A stretch of 64,000 bases of DNA from Heliocidaris erythrogramma (GCA_025617745.1 CM046866.1:13213725-13277724); one strand, 5' to 3'. Counted from the first letter of the stretch, positions 47,668-62,200 are shown. The notes: generated by a model not told the origin, from the letters alone. Translations and numbers: made by a program.

Positions 47668-48886
47668 TGGGCAGTTAACCATGAATAGAGGTGGGCAATG
47701 AAATTGCTTCAAGCCTCCAACAAGGATTTAAAAAAAAAAGAAAAGTAAAAGAATTCCATATTTAGAAATGTTGCAACTAGACAAATATGACAATGTCGCC
47801 GATTTCTATCCAGCTAAATTCTATAAAATAAGTCAAATATTTGATACCAATAAACTTTTGAAACTTCACTTACCAACTTATCTGTACATGCCCAAACACA
47901 AGTTTGACTGATAAAATAGTACAAAAAAGTTTAAAATAATGCTTTCTACTTATTTTAAAAGAACAAATAGTATAGCAACTGTCTACAACAAAACTGCACA
48001 TTTCTTAACCTATCTTTGTTGTACATATTTATCACATTTTTCAATACAGTGCAGCAGTTTCTTAAGCAGCACTGTAAATTTCCAAAGTTAAAAACAAAAT
48101 TTACATCTTGATTTTCCTAATGCTGATTTTCATACACCAAACTTGCACAGAATTACATATTGTTGCATGATTGCATTTTTATCAAAGGATGATCCGTGCA
48201 AAACTAAGAAATACCGCAGACTTAAAAAATCATGAATAAAACAGCTTTTTGGTCAAGATATTCAACCAACCATGATATTGCTTAAAATGATAAATTAAAT
48301 GTACTTAAAAGAAAAGAATTAGTTCTATAATCCTGAGCTTTTTTTCCTATTTCAATTAATATTATAATTAAAAAACCAATATGGAACAGAATAAAAAATT
48401 TTAAAAGTTGAAAAAGTGAAAGTGTGAATATCAGAATCAGACTGTAATCCTTAAAAAACTAAACAGAGTTTGAACTCTATAATGCCCTAAGAAAACTATG
48501 AGAATTAATTGTAATACTGACCCAAAATCACATACATTTTTTTTGTTCAAACGCATTTCACCATGATCAGACTTGTAAAAAAATATATACTGTACAATCC
48601 ATGTATGTACGGTTCACACGTTTTTTTTGATATGGTTGTGTTTCTAATTTGTGTGCTCTATCAGCCTAGCGCTTGACATATAAGACAGTTTTAACGGAAT
48701 ACTCATTTGCTTTTACTTTAAACCTAACCCAAGGTCACTAGTAATCAGTGTTGTAATTGAGACCAGGGGTCTGGAGACCAAGACCAAGATGAAAACTTAT
48801 GATTACGTTCATAATTCAAGACTGAGATTCTTTGCTCCTATCACTGGTAGTGATTGTGCTGGTTGTAGATAACTGATAAAAAAGTC

Positions 48887-49612
48887 CAGGGGCGGTATTC
48901 TGAGATTCATTTTATCTCAAATAAAATCTGAGATTTTAAGTCAGTGAAATAAAATACCCTTAAAAATCTTTATAAATCGGTATTGTGAGAACCGTTATAG
49001 CGAGATTTTATCTCATCTAAGACACGCCCATTTATGATGCCTTAGCCAATAAGAAATATCGATAGATTTTGCTTTCATCATGCTTAGCCAATAGAATTGC
49101 TCACCACCAGTCTCTGGGGCAAAAGAGCACGAAGCTCTATTTTTACAATTTTCAATATGCGTGCCTCAAAGCGCAAATGCGCTATTCCTAAGATTTCCTT
49201 GAAAATGACTAAGGTACTTTCAGAGGTTTTAGAAGACCATCACAAGCATACTTGCAGGTGTGATATTAGTTGGCAAAAATCTTGAAATGGAATTCGATAA
49301 TCATATGAGAATGTTGCTTGAGAAATATAGTCGGTACTCAGTGTCTTTTTGTTTATTTTACGACTAGCACCATACTTGGTGCATCCTAAAGATAAAACAG
49401 CCCCTACCCTATTTTAAGTTCTATTTTATCTTTCCCACATATACGATTGGCGTAAGCGTTTTAAGCTGCGCGTATCATGCCTACAACATGTATAGGCACG
49501 CAAGAGGTAGGAGACTGAGATAAAATATGAGATAAATTCGAGATAAAACGTAGTCTCAGAATACAAATTTTTTTAAAGAGATAAAATGGTGCTCAGAATA
49601 TCACCGCCAATG
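48887..49612. mobile_element. hAT-like MITE, 726 bp
   Basis: Left end CAGGGGCGGTATTCTGAG; right end complement CATTGGCGGTGATATTCTGAG. The right terminus CCGCCAATG equals that of the confirmed element at 39699-39999. ATAAAATCT/GAGATAAAAT words recur inside both halves. Flanking 8-mers do not match. Confidence 0.6.
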
Positions 49613-50256
49613 TTATATCATTGAAACCAAATACTTTGATTTCTAGACATTGTTTAATGTAAGGCTGATGCAGAAGAGACTATTTTATTCTTCAGTCTTG
49701 GGTGAATTTGACAAATTTCCAATATCACAACTGAAATTCTTCAGTTTACCTTTAAGGGTAACAAACAGTCAAAATCAAGTTTATTCCAACAGCCAGATAG
49801 CTTGAAAGTGACCCACACCCTATTGAAAGATATGTGATTTTGAAGGTAAAGTTCTGCTGTAATCTTCAGTATTGAAATCGGCGGCACAACCTGCGTATGA
49901 ATGAAAAAACAAATCTGAAAATATCTGAACTAGGAGGGATCAAAACCTGTAACAACAATCTACAGCAAATACTTTCCTCAGAAATCTTTCACATGATGCT
50001 TTTTAAACACAATGTTGTTTTTAGGTAAAAAATACATTTTCATAATTCTTCTCAAGGTTTGACAATCATATATTCTCTATTCTTTCTTCCATTTTTTCAT
50101 GAAAGAGATGTAAAGCTTAGTAGAGTAACATGTGCCCACTACTTGGACACACACACACAGAGTTTCTTTATGCATATCATAATTTTGTATGATTTTGTTC
50201 ATGATGTTGACATAAAAATGTAGAAATCTTCTGTCCTGGCTCGAGACTCTAAATAT

Positions 50257-53200
50257 CTAAGAGCTAGCCGATTCCCTTTCCGACTTGACAGTTGCTAGGC
50301 GTGTCTGGAGGAAGTCGCTGCCGACGCAGAGTCTCTTGGAGGATTCCAGGGATTCGCTGAGGAGCTGGCGTTTGGTGCGCTCTCCTGCTTTCACCATGTT
50401 ATTCATGTTGTGCAGAACCTACGAATCAAAATAGAAACAAGACAACGCATTGTTTGAGACGGGCACTGAATAGAAATATATTTCTGGTACATAACTTGAA
50501 AAATCTATTGCCGATTTTCAACTTGTCCATTAACGTTATGACCAGCCTAGTTACCCCGAATATTTATTGTAAAACCCAATGATTTTTACGAAGTTCTGCA
50601 CCTGTATTCCAACGGAAGACAACCTGACTTCAAGCAATCTTCATAAAATGACCTGTATAATGATGATTTGAACATCAAGTGATTTTGATTTTCATACTGA
50701 GAATTAAGAGATGAATAGGGTCATTGTAATTGAGTCCGTACTGAATAAAAGGGTGACGATGATGATAGTTATGGTGTTGATAAGAATAGTATGACAAGAA
50801 AAAAGTTAATGAGGGTGGATAATGAACGATGATGGTGGTGATGGTGGTGGTGATGATAGTCGAGGTGATGGTGGTGATGGTGGTGGTGATGGTGGTGATG
50901 GTGATGGTGGTGATGATGATGATGGTGGTGGTGGTGGTGGTGATGGTGATGGTGGTGATGGTGGTGATGGTGGTGATGGTGATGGTGGTGGTGATGATGG
51001 TGGTGATGGTGATGGTGGTGGTGGTGGTGGTGATGATGGTGGTGATAATAATAATAATTAAATAATTTTGTACTTATATAGCGCACAAATCTGCCTGAAA
51101 GAGGCACCCTAGGTGCACAAATATGATGGTGATGATGATGGTGGTGGTGATGATGGTGGTGGCGATCATGGTCATCATGGTGATGATGATAAGGATGGTG
51201 ATAGTGATGAAGATGACCTTGTAACGACAGAGATGATTACGATCAACATGAGGACGATGGTGACTACAATAATAATGATAAAGTTCCATTACCTTGGCAG
51301 GACTCTTCTGTATGACATAGGTCATCGCACTCCTAGGACTCGTCATACGCTGTTTGTGAGGTGAAACGTAGAGCTGATGCCTGTTGGAGACCTTCCTGGG
51401 AGACAGCATGTGAGGGCGTGGTACTGGTAGAGGTGAGAGGGGCGGGGCTTCCAGCTTGTCTGTCACCCCATTGGGGGAATTTTCAAACCTCACAGCAAAA
51501 GCCTGCACCCTCTGTAAGAATACCTGTAGATGATGGGAGCGAATTTGATTTCAAAAGGCAACTTTCTGCAACAACTGCCAAGAGCAGTCTCCATGAATCA
51601 AGCAGTAAAGCATTTTAGTTTGACAGGAATACATCCATTTCTCTCCAATTCACCTGAAATCCTATTCCCATCTCACAGGCATCATAAAATTGACATAATA
51701 AAACTGACAATTTGATAGAAAGAATGAATAAAAGGATGCCTCAAGTGGTAAAAAAAAAATTACTGGAATCTATCGCCAGTATTCTAGAAAGTGGTCCAAG
51801 TTCAGGCCATATCTTAACCTTGGCTAAGAGCATTAAGTTGGTCCATTGATTTATGGAGTGCCAAGAGCAACCTCATCATCCTGTACAAATTACCATATTT
51901 TTGTAAAATACAAGAATGACAGCACCATGAAATTAATCTCTCATTATAATTTCACAAGTTATTTTATTGATTTACTGGGATAAATAATTACAGTGATTTG
52001 GCCATCCATACATCAGTGGACCAAGTTAAACCAGGGGGGCATTTCATCAAGTGTCTTGTCTGATTTTTACCAACAAATTTGCTCTCAGCCAATCAGATGC
52101 AAGGATTTCAGTAGCTTATAACAGTCATTGCAACTGTCATTGATGACAAGTTTTATGAAACAGGGGCCCAGATTTAATTTTGGCTGCTTTCAAGAATATG
52201 GGCCTACAAATATAACAAGGCTCCAACATGACATACCGAGTTGTAGAACTTGATGAGGTCACCTCTGTGTTCATCGTCAAACGTTGACGCCGTGCCAGCC
52301 ATCCTGGTAGGGGTGGGCGGGGCACTGCTGGGCTGAGGGACGGGCAAGGTGCTAGCTGATCGCATCAGGGTGGGAGTCTCCGCTGTTGAGGAGAGGAGAA
52401 ACAAAATAAAGTTTGATGGGTTTACCAAGTGCTCGCATTTCAAAGGGTCATTTCCCTTGGAGCATACGAGTGTTGATCATGTAAAATGCATGCAAAGTGT
52501 CAAATGAAAAAAAAAATCAATTATATGAGCCAAGCAATTGAAAGACACACCATTACTTGACAAATTCCATCCACTCACTTACACTGCAAGAACTTTTTTT
52601 TGCTTAGAGGAGCTCTTTCAAATTTTGTTTTTAAAATTACTATTGTCAAAAAAAAAACTCCTTGGGAGCAAGTTTAATACTCATTCAATCTTAAAGGACT
52701 TTTTGAGCTTGCAAAGGAAATTCTCTCCGATATTCTGTGCATACCTGCCACCATTCCACAGTAAATCAATTTTCTCTTGGCAAAAATATGAAATACTATG
52801 TATTTTGTATGCCTTTGTACATAAGTGTAAAATAAAGCAATCTATGGCCCATACCATTAGTTGGAAGCCCCCCCCCCCCATCCAATCTAATCTTGTAATT
52901 TGTAGAGCATTAATATCTAGTTGCCTAATCAAAGAGACTGAAAAACCTTTTGTATTGATGGTTCAGGATTTATAAGGGAAAGACGGGGATATTTGCTGGT
53001 ATATACTTTTGTTAAAAAATAGGTGTGTCTTAAGCTGAGTTTTGAAAGTCGACTTCCGAGGCAAAAAGAATCATCCCTCCAAAATAGGAATGGTTGGAAG
53101 CTACGCCTATATTTTTTTTTTATTGCTTACTTGTCTTTGGTTCTGGTGAGCCCCTACTACTGTTCCCTGAGCTGTTCCCGTTGGAATCCTTCTTCCTGTT

Positions 53201-56200
53201 TGAGTGGATGAGCACGCTGCGGTAGACGTGGCTGGATGCCTGGGGCTGGAAGCGGTAGCTTCGCATGATCTCTTGGAAGGAGCATTGGTTCTGTGTCACC
53301 TGCAACAAAGATAGACTACCACACCTATGATCACGGTCAACATTTCACATGGTTCGGCACGTTAACATCTGATTCACAGTTCTCAAAAAAAAAAAATTTT
53401 TGCATGAAGGAATAGAACAAAATGCTGAAGTTGACCTCATTTTACTGATTGTTTAATGACAGTATGAGGATTTTTAATGCCATGAAAAAATATCAAGGAA
53501 AGAGGTGAAGTCTTAAATATTTAAAATTGGCAAAATTGGCAAAATTTCTTTGCATTCCCCTTAGAGTTAACATAAAAAATTTAAATTTTCACAGAACAAT
53601 AAAACAGTAATAAGAAAGCATGAAAATTCAAGGAACAATAAAAGGGCTAATCAGTAAGGAAAGCATATAAATTTAAATTAGCAAACCCTTGCTTTTCAGG
53701 AAGAGTAGATATAAATAACTTTTCAACTCGGTCTCAAGACTACTTGGATCGCAGACGAATTGGATGTGTGCAAATAAGATTAGACCAAATGGACACTGGA
53801 TAAAACTGGTACATCAAATGACTATTAACTGCCAAACCACTTCTGTTTCATCCCCATAATGACTACTCACCCTGCAGATAATGTACATAGTGCACATGAT
53901 GATCTGATCCAGATGTCTATCCCTCATCATGTCCGTCTTGTGGACGATGGCATGTTCCAGACAGGTCCAGATCTTCCGCCTCAGGTCATCGGAGAGCTTG
54001 AGACGATGGCAGAGGTCGAGCAGTCTCACATTCATCAAATGATACACCTGTACAAGAGAGTGTGAGGGTTGAATATGGATGAAAGGATACACTTGTTTTA
54101 ATGCAGTACTTTTTATACACGGAAATGCAAAAGATAAAATTAGTTGAAAGTATATACTTGTTTTGATGTAAAACTTTATCCATATTGTAATTTGCTTTAC
54201 ATTTTACGGGTATGAACATTATGAGGATAATAAAAGAGTATTCTTATACATTATTCTTATACATTAAGTTTAGAAGGACTTTAAGCCTAACTAACTCAGC
54301 ATCACTGGTTGATAACGTTCCAGGAGTACAAGTGCTAGCTACACACCAGACCTCTTAATGACCCTAAACATCAAGTTTTGTTGGATTTATTGTCTTTAAG
54401 TTTTCAAAAGTACTTATTTAGTGATTACTTTTAACATTCCTATAATAGAGACTTGAAAACTGGTGTTTGAAAATGTTAAGTTAACAAGAGATTAACGCAA
54501 ATATTTGCAATCGAATCAAGCTCTTCAGGGCCCTCTTGCATAAAAAGTTGCAATTGAACGCAACTCTATTTTCAACCAATCACTATCGCATATTTAGGAC
54601 TTCCGTTTTGCATTTAATCGCAACTTTTTATGCAAGAGGGCCCTGGTTAACTCGGCCTCGATTTTTGCAGAGTTCATATTGTCTCTAGAGCCAAGTCATC
54701 CTGGTTCCGAATCAAGATGCCATGCAAACAAGGCTCTTGTACCTCTGGAACATATAACCTTTGACCCGAACATCAAAATGAACATAACCCAGCATACCTT
54801 CCTGAAGAAGATACCGATGGAACCGGTCCTCTTAGGCCTGGGTGCTGGGACAGCAGAGGTCCCGCTTGACCCCGCCTCTCCCTCCGTTGTCCTGGACTTG
54901 GCGGGGGAAGACGTGTAGATCACCTTGACAGGACTGACGATGAGACGGGCGTTACCGGTACTGTCCTTTCCTTGAATACCTCAAAGAGATATTTGAAAAA
55001 TTATTATAATAAAATGTTTCAAGATATGTTTTGAAATTCAGCAAAATTCATTTTAATTAGGAAGAATGACTGATTTCAACAAAAGCAAACAACTTTATTG
55101 TGATTCAATGAATTCTTGAAAGCGTCTAGATGATTCTAAATTTTGGCAAGCATAACAGTACTCACCACTGTATTTTACAGATGCAGATATTCCCACTGAT
55201 TGAGATAAACCAGAGCCTTTCATGGGCACTTGATTTTGGGTTCAACCCTCCCCTATACACATGTTGTAAGTGACAAAAATTTATACTTGTTGGGAGACAT
55301 TTTCGTCATTCCAAGGGATTAAAAAAATTGGTGCATACTAGTACCATCTAATAAATTCACCAAAACTTCACCGCTGTGACTTAGACCTCCAATTCTTAAA
55401 GACCTCAGCCTGACCCAAAACAACCATATATTGACGTAAAGCTTAGTAAACAAAGAATATAATTACCCTGGGTATTCATAAATTTTCGTCTCCATTTATC
55501 CATTATCCATTTTTGGTCTGCCCCCTCCCTATGGCGTAACAACAGAGGAAACTGCAGGGGGTCGCTAGACGTGTGACGACATGTCATGTATACAGCTCCG
55601 AGTGCGTCTACACGATATGTCGTCATCAAATTTTCACCCCCAGCAAAGTAGCGTTCCTCAGAGACGGGGCCCTCGTCAGAAAAACCACTGGGGCTCAACA
55701 TTCGGGACGCTGTTACTCATTCCACAGGAAACGGAATCTCATGAAGTTGGTTTCAATTTGTTCAGAAAATATATAGCTCCCCGTGGATGAATAAAGGGTA
55801 TATTTCAAAATTCGGTCAGGCTGAGGTCTTTAAAAAAAAACCCTGTTCGTCTACTTATAAGTTAGTGATTAGAGCATAGCGATTGTTAACATCTCTGTGA
55901 TCAGAAGGTCGGAGACTACACGTCTCCTTTGGTATGAAGAGCTTTCAACTCACAAAGTTCCAGAGCCCTGGAAAGGGCAATGAACCTTCAGTATTAGCAT
56001 GGCATATCATCACGTCACAGAAAACACTTTGAAAATCCAAAAATTATCTCTATACAATTTATAGATCAAGCTACATATCTAAGAGAAATAGTCAAAGCCA
56101 ACTGCACACTATGACCTATCTAAGAACAATTTTTTGAAAAAACACTTTGGAAGAAGCATTGAAAGAAGCAATTTATTAAATAATGTACAGTCGAACCTGC

Positions 56201-59200
56201 TTTAGCGACCACCTGTATAGAAAGACCACCTATCGATAAAGATCACAATTTTCTTCGTTTCCCTTGAACAATGTTTCTTATTGAAATGTGTATTAAAGGA
56301 ACCTGTCCATAAAGACCACCTGCTCATAAAGACCGCTTTTCTCGTCTCCCTTGAGTGGTCTTTATAGACAGGTTTCACTGTATGACCTATCAGCACCTCG
56401 ACATGGACGATTATAATCTTTCTGTCAGAACTAATTAAAATACAGTGGAAACTTGTCATAAAGAGCTCCCTGATATAACGAGATTCCTGATATAACAAGG
56501 TAATTTTGCTGGTCCCAGGCAGTTTAAGTTCTTTTGTTTTTTCCCTGATATAAGGAGATTCCTGTTATAACAAGGTAATTTTCATGGTTCCAAGGTCCTT
56601 GTTATAGTGAGTGTCCACTGTAATCACTTTCTTCAAAATGATGACGTATTGTAAAACAGAATCATTCATGACTAACGTAAGTTTCATGCTGTGATTTGAC
56701 AGCAGTCAGATTGTATAATTAATATAGAAGCAAAACAAGAGAGAGAGAGTGAGTGGAAAATATAGAAGAAGAACTCTAAACTCAACTTACCATGTACCAC
56801 AACAAACTGTTTCTTTGGCGAGAGGACGACCGTGGTATTGGTCGAGGATGAAGCAGAGCTGGTGGGGGATGTTGACTGGGAACCGGTCGTGGTTGGTACA
56901 TCTGTGAATGTCATCGCTCTCGATGCTGATGACTGGCTGGTTGCTATGGTATTAGATGAGGGTGTAGCTATAAAGATATAAGCAATCACAGGTTATTCAT
57001 GTTATGTTTGCAGACTGTTCTTAATATACATAACAACATTGGTTTAAGAAAATATGGACACATCAGGTTTCACAGACATGCTTTTAACCATGATAGCTGT
57101 ACAATAATACATAAACAATTTATCAACTATAATGACAAATCTTATATTGAATCTGAACTGTAGTTTGATGACTCAAACAGTTGACCACTGCAGGAAATAC
57201 ACATCAAACTCTAATATCTTTACAATATGTGAAATAGATTTTAAGGCAGTATGGCAAATCATCAAATATTAGAAATGTTAAAACTGCGGGGTCCTTTGGC
57301 AAGACGTTAATCTACATTTGCCACTCTCCATCCAGGTGTTAAATGGGTACCCGGTAGGATGCGAAAGTTAATGCCGTTTGTTTAGCAATTTGAGTGTCAC
57401 TGTAATGCCCATTGCTGGAATACTCCACAGGGAGCGGATAATGTGCATACATTGGGTGTGGGCATGCCAGAATCCGATGACCGGGGTAATAATATATCTG
57501 TAAAGCGCTTAGACACATCATCACCGATGTATTAGGCGCTATATAAAAGCGGAATATTATTATTATTAAAAGTAGTTTACAAAACAATACTCGTAGGAAT
57601 GGACACTTAACATAAAAAAAAAAGGGGAAGAAAAAAAGTGTATGAGCAAATATAATAAAACAATTATGAATTTAAATATGCAAATTTGATGTCATTCCAA
57701 GTCATTGCACACTGAAACAGTAACAACAGATGATTCTTGTGATAAACTTTAATTCAGATATACCTTTGCTGGTCGATTCAGTCGAGCTGGAGGATGTACT
57801 TGTTGATGACGATGTCGAAGGAGCATCGGCAGTGAAGAGACGACGTCTGGCACTGCCGGGAGATGGGGAGCTGAATCTATCGTGGGCAGAGGTGGGCGAC
57901 TGTAGGATTGCTTCCGCTACAAAATAGAAAAGATGGGAAGTTGGTATTAGGACTGGATTGGAAATGAACTTGTCCTGTCTGGTCTTAAGAATATAATGAC
58001 AATTACTGCATATTCAAATCATCATGCAAGGACTTGCAGTAATTTTTAAACAAATCCTGTCATTTAGTGAAGTATCGGCGCTACTTTTCATGGTGGAGAA
58101 ACTGAATTATAGGTGTAGGTTGTATGTAGGTTTAAATAGCCTCCACTCGGGTAGTGTTCTCCAGATGACGATCAGAGCATACTGATCGAGAACCACAGAG
58201 CTCATAGCGGAGCTCACCATCTCTTTTCTGGGTTCTTATTCCTTGAAAGATTACATGGTGTAACCCTGAAAAACTAAACCTACAAATCATACATGTCATA
58301 TATTCTAAACATGATAATATATTAAAGGAGAGGGAGGGGGGTTATATCATTCCATGCAAAATCTACTTCCCAGTTCTACCTGCAGTTACGTAATATGATA
58401 TGATATTGCATGAATGTCTTGCAAAGGCATGCACCATCAAAATGCTAACTTGAAATGAATAACGGAAGTGTTTTTTTTTTTCTTCTCACAAGATTGTCAC
58501 CCTTCTACATGTATCAGAAAGCAATTTCAAGCTGGCAAAGATCATTTGTCTTGCTGCAGATGAAATATTCCTCACCATCTCTGCTATCTTCCTACTTTTC
58601 TTCCATATGATAACAAACTTACAGATTTTTGGGAAAAAAAAACACTTTGTGACCACCAGGAATTAATTTTTACTCACTTCTTCCACCCAACTGTACGACC
58701 CTCTTGTGGACAATGGGTGAGAGGAGGGTCTGTCCCTGACTGGTGGAGTTCGACCCAGTGGATGAAGCAGCTTGTCCTGTGGTTGTTCCTTTCCCCGCTC
58801 CTCCTCCTGCCCCTCCTCCTCCTCCATCCGTATGACCCGGTATCGTTGCATCCTCACACGTGGGCACGCCCTGATTGCTCTCTTTGAGGAGGTCCCATAG
58901 TGGCGAGTCGCTACGCCAGGCACAGTCCTGCAGGATAGCCTCTTCAATCTGTGGAAGGAATTCAATTCAACTAAATTCAATAAAGTTTAACTAAAAACAA
59001 GCTTCGCAGTACACAGTATGGATTATACATGTTTAAATAATCCAAATACAACAAAAATACAAATTACAATAATAATTAAAATTGTTCATATGTGAAAAAA
59101 GGTTATAAATTTCAAATTGAATTTCACAATTTACAAAATACAAGATATCTAGGAGAAATCGATTAATACAGGTAAACCTGTTACAAGTCTTCATACAGCA

Positions 59201-62200
59201 CTTCTAGTGACTCTAAAACTGTGTGTTCAGAGTCTATGCCTGAACTGGAAGAAAGGACAAAAACTTACGAAATTCAGATGCTTGACGATATCTCTTGAGA
59301 GCCCCTCTTCAGCTCGGAGGATGAGTTCAATGACCTTGTAGAAATGGAATGCAGGGATCTCAAAGGCTTCCAGTATCCATGGAAACGTCCTGACCAAATG
59401 AAAATAACAGTCGCATTAGGGTTCTAATGTTTTTGTTGTTACTCATGTTTTCAGGTTCCTATTTTTTGCTTTCTAAATAGAAATAATTCTGAGGAAAATA
59501 AGGCAATTGTTATTCTGTTTCTTATTTTGTTTTTTTACCAAATGTTGCTTCATACAAAGAACTTTAGAAAAGAAAAGATTAGAATCTCCAAATTGGCAGG
59601 AGATTTCCACTGAAAAAGGTGTATGCTTTCCCATAAACATTGGGAATTTTCACACAATTACTTTTGATGGTCGTTCATTTAAATTTCAGATATATGACTA
59701 TACGTTAAAATAGTGGTCTTGGAAAGGAAATGATACCGGTGTTGCCGATCTGCGGACAGAGCGTAAATTCATATACATCCTCAAACAAATTGAAAAATTC
59801 AAAATTTAATATACAAATTTCTCACCTCTGGGAGTTATAGGCGAATATCACAACCTCCACGCAGCAAGCAAACAGTGATCGGTGGAAAAGCTCATGCTCC
59901 AAGAGATGCTGTAATAAAAACGAAGAAATTAAAAATCAGTTTGATGTTACAGTCTTGGAGGCAATGCTATTGTTGCATATCATTTTAGGACTGCCTTCAA
60001 AGAATTTTGAACGCATAATGAAGTTCATAATATTTTTAGCTAACATATAATGCAGCAACTGAATTGAGTCAGGTTTCTGACTGAATGATAAATACACATT
60101 TAGAAATGAAAAATATGACTTCATAAAATAATACTTATTTTTCTGCTGTTTAACAAAAATATAAACCATATACTGAACATACATGGCTTAAATCACTCTA
60201 GAGATTCATCTGACTTGGTTTATATTCATACGAATTTAAAACTAAAATCAGAAATTAAGGAGAAAGTTCACTTAAATTCTAGTCTTCAAAAAATCTTTAA
60301 TTTTAAAGTCTTCCACTATTCACAAAAACTTTAGGGTGGGGTGATCAAAACGAAATTCATCTATATTCCTGCAAATTTGGGGAGGGAGGAGATGTTTTGG
60401 GTGAATTTTGACACTTACGGTGAGATTCTTTAATCTCTTCTTCTCTGCTAACATGATGTTCTCTGACTTGGTTTATATTCATACGAATCAAAAACTAAAA
60501 TCAGAAATTAAGGAGAAAGTTCACTTAAATTCTAGTCTTCAAAAAATCTTTAATTTTAAAGTCTTCCACTATTCACAAAAACTTTAGGGTGGGGTGATCA
60601 AAACGAAATTCATCTATATTCCTGCAAATTTGGGGAGGGAGGAGATGTTTTGGGTGAATTTTGACACTTACGGTGAGATTCTTTAATCTCTTCTTCTCTG
60701 CTAACATGATGTTCTCTGACTTGGTTTATATTCATACGAATCAAAAACTAAAATCAGAAATTAAGGAGAAAGTTCACTTAACCCTATTCCTACTGGGGGG
60801 GGGGGTCAATTTGACCCCCCCCTCAACATTTTGCGCGATAATTCTGCAACGCGCAAAGATTTTGCCCCGCTATTTCATGACTTTTTTCTTTGAAGTCTCC
60901 CGCATATTTTGAGACCAAATTTGCGATGTCCGGGTAGACCGTTCCGAAATTACATAATGTTTTGTACATGCACGTCGGCCCCAAAACGGCTCAAATTTGT
61001 GATTTTGTGTGCAAATCCAATGCAAATTCTGTTTTGGGGTTAAATTGATATTAATTAGATTATTTCAAATTTAAATCATTGAAATTAATTTATTCTAATG
61101 TAAATAAGCTTGAAAAACTGTCCCCAACAAATTTCGGCAAAAAAACAATAGAAAACAAAAGATCGAAAAAACAATAAAATACATAAGAAATTAGCAAAAC
61201 AATAAAAAACATAAGAAATGAATTTTGATTGTGGATTTTTTTGCAAGGAAATTGTTCAATGTGTCTTGAGGAATACTGACACAAAAAATTAGCGTTCTTT
61301 CAGCCTTTTTTATGGAGTTACAGGCAAAAACATAAATTCATGCATAAATTTGCATAATTAATTAATTAAAACTAGAAAATCAATAATTTTCTTAAATTTA
61401 ACTTTATAATCTTGTAGCTTACATCCGGCTCTATGTTCAGGCAAAATTTCGCGGCAATCGCGCGATCAGCGGCCGAGATCTGAAGGGGGGGTCAAATTGA
61501 CCCCCCCCCCAGTAAAAACAGGGGGTCAAATAGCCCAGTTAGAATAGGGTTAAATTCTAGTCTTCAAAAAATCTTTAATTTTAAAGTCTTCCACTATTCA
61601 CAAAAACTTTAGGGTGGGGTGATCAAAACGAAATTCATCTATATTCCTGCAAATTTGGGGAGGGAGGAGATGTTTTGGGTGAATTTTGACACTTACGGTG
61701 AGATTCTTTAATCTCTTCTTCTCTGCTAACATGATGTTCTCGAGGACTTTGTAATAGAGACTCTCAGCCATTTTTAATCTTCTCTTGGCAAAGTCTTGAG
61801 GTGATCCTGAGTTCCCTTCATCATGTGCCTAGAGTGAGGTAAAGGAAAGAAAGATGAACAATATTAATTCATGACAAAGATATGATTTGTAGTATTAATG
61901 GTGAGATGACAATAGTGGCAAGGTGATTTGTTTAATTTGAGATGATGAAAAGAAAGATGGTACATCAATTCAAAACAAACATAGCGATGATCATGAGGTC
62001 ATTCATGAAGGTGATCATTCCTTGGTTTGTGTGGTTGCCAACTTCTGTCAAGATGAGTCATACGGAAATGCTGATTGAAAGCCATGCCAAGCTGCCAAGA
62101 TGCTGCTGCTGATGGTGGTGTTGGTGATGATTATAATGATTAAGATGACAGTCTTATGATAATCAAAATGATATCGAACAGCCATGCAAGTATTCAAACC

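Larger units (their letters stand above)
46500..50256 (-). other. RBL 3' flank, possibly a long 3' UTR
   Basis: Sequence downstream of the RBL stop, AT-rich, with no coding frame I can support. It contains two MITEs (47518-47666 and 48887-49612). Minus-strand AATAAA hexamers occur near 49353 and 46540, so the transcript could end early or run several kilobases. Nothing here marks another gene. Confidence 0.25.

Noticed and set aside
50769-51107. Poly-histidine protein on the minus strand and Asp/Gly protein on the plus strand
   Set aside because: Both are readings of the GATGGT microsatellite inside the last RBL intron.
51293-51523. RBL exon 13 starting at the nearer acceptor (AG at 51510-51509)
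   Set aside because: That choice would drop the VFLQ residues that follow KFYNS in pocket proteins. The acceptor at 51525-51524 keeps them and the phase.
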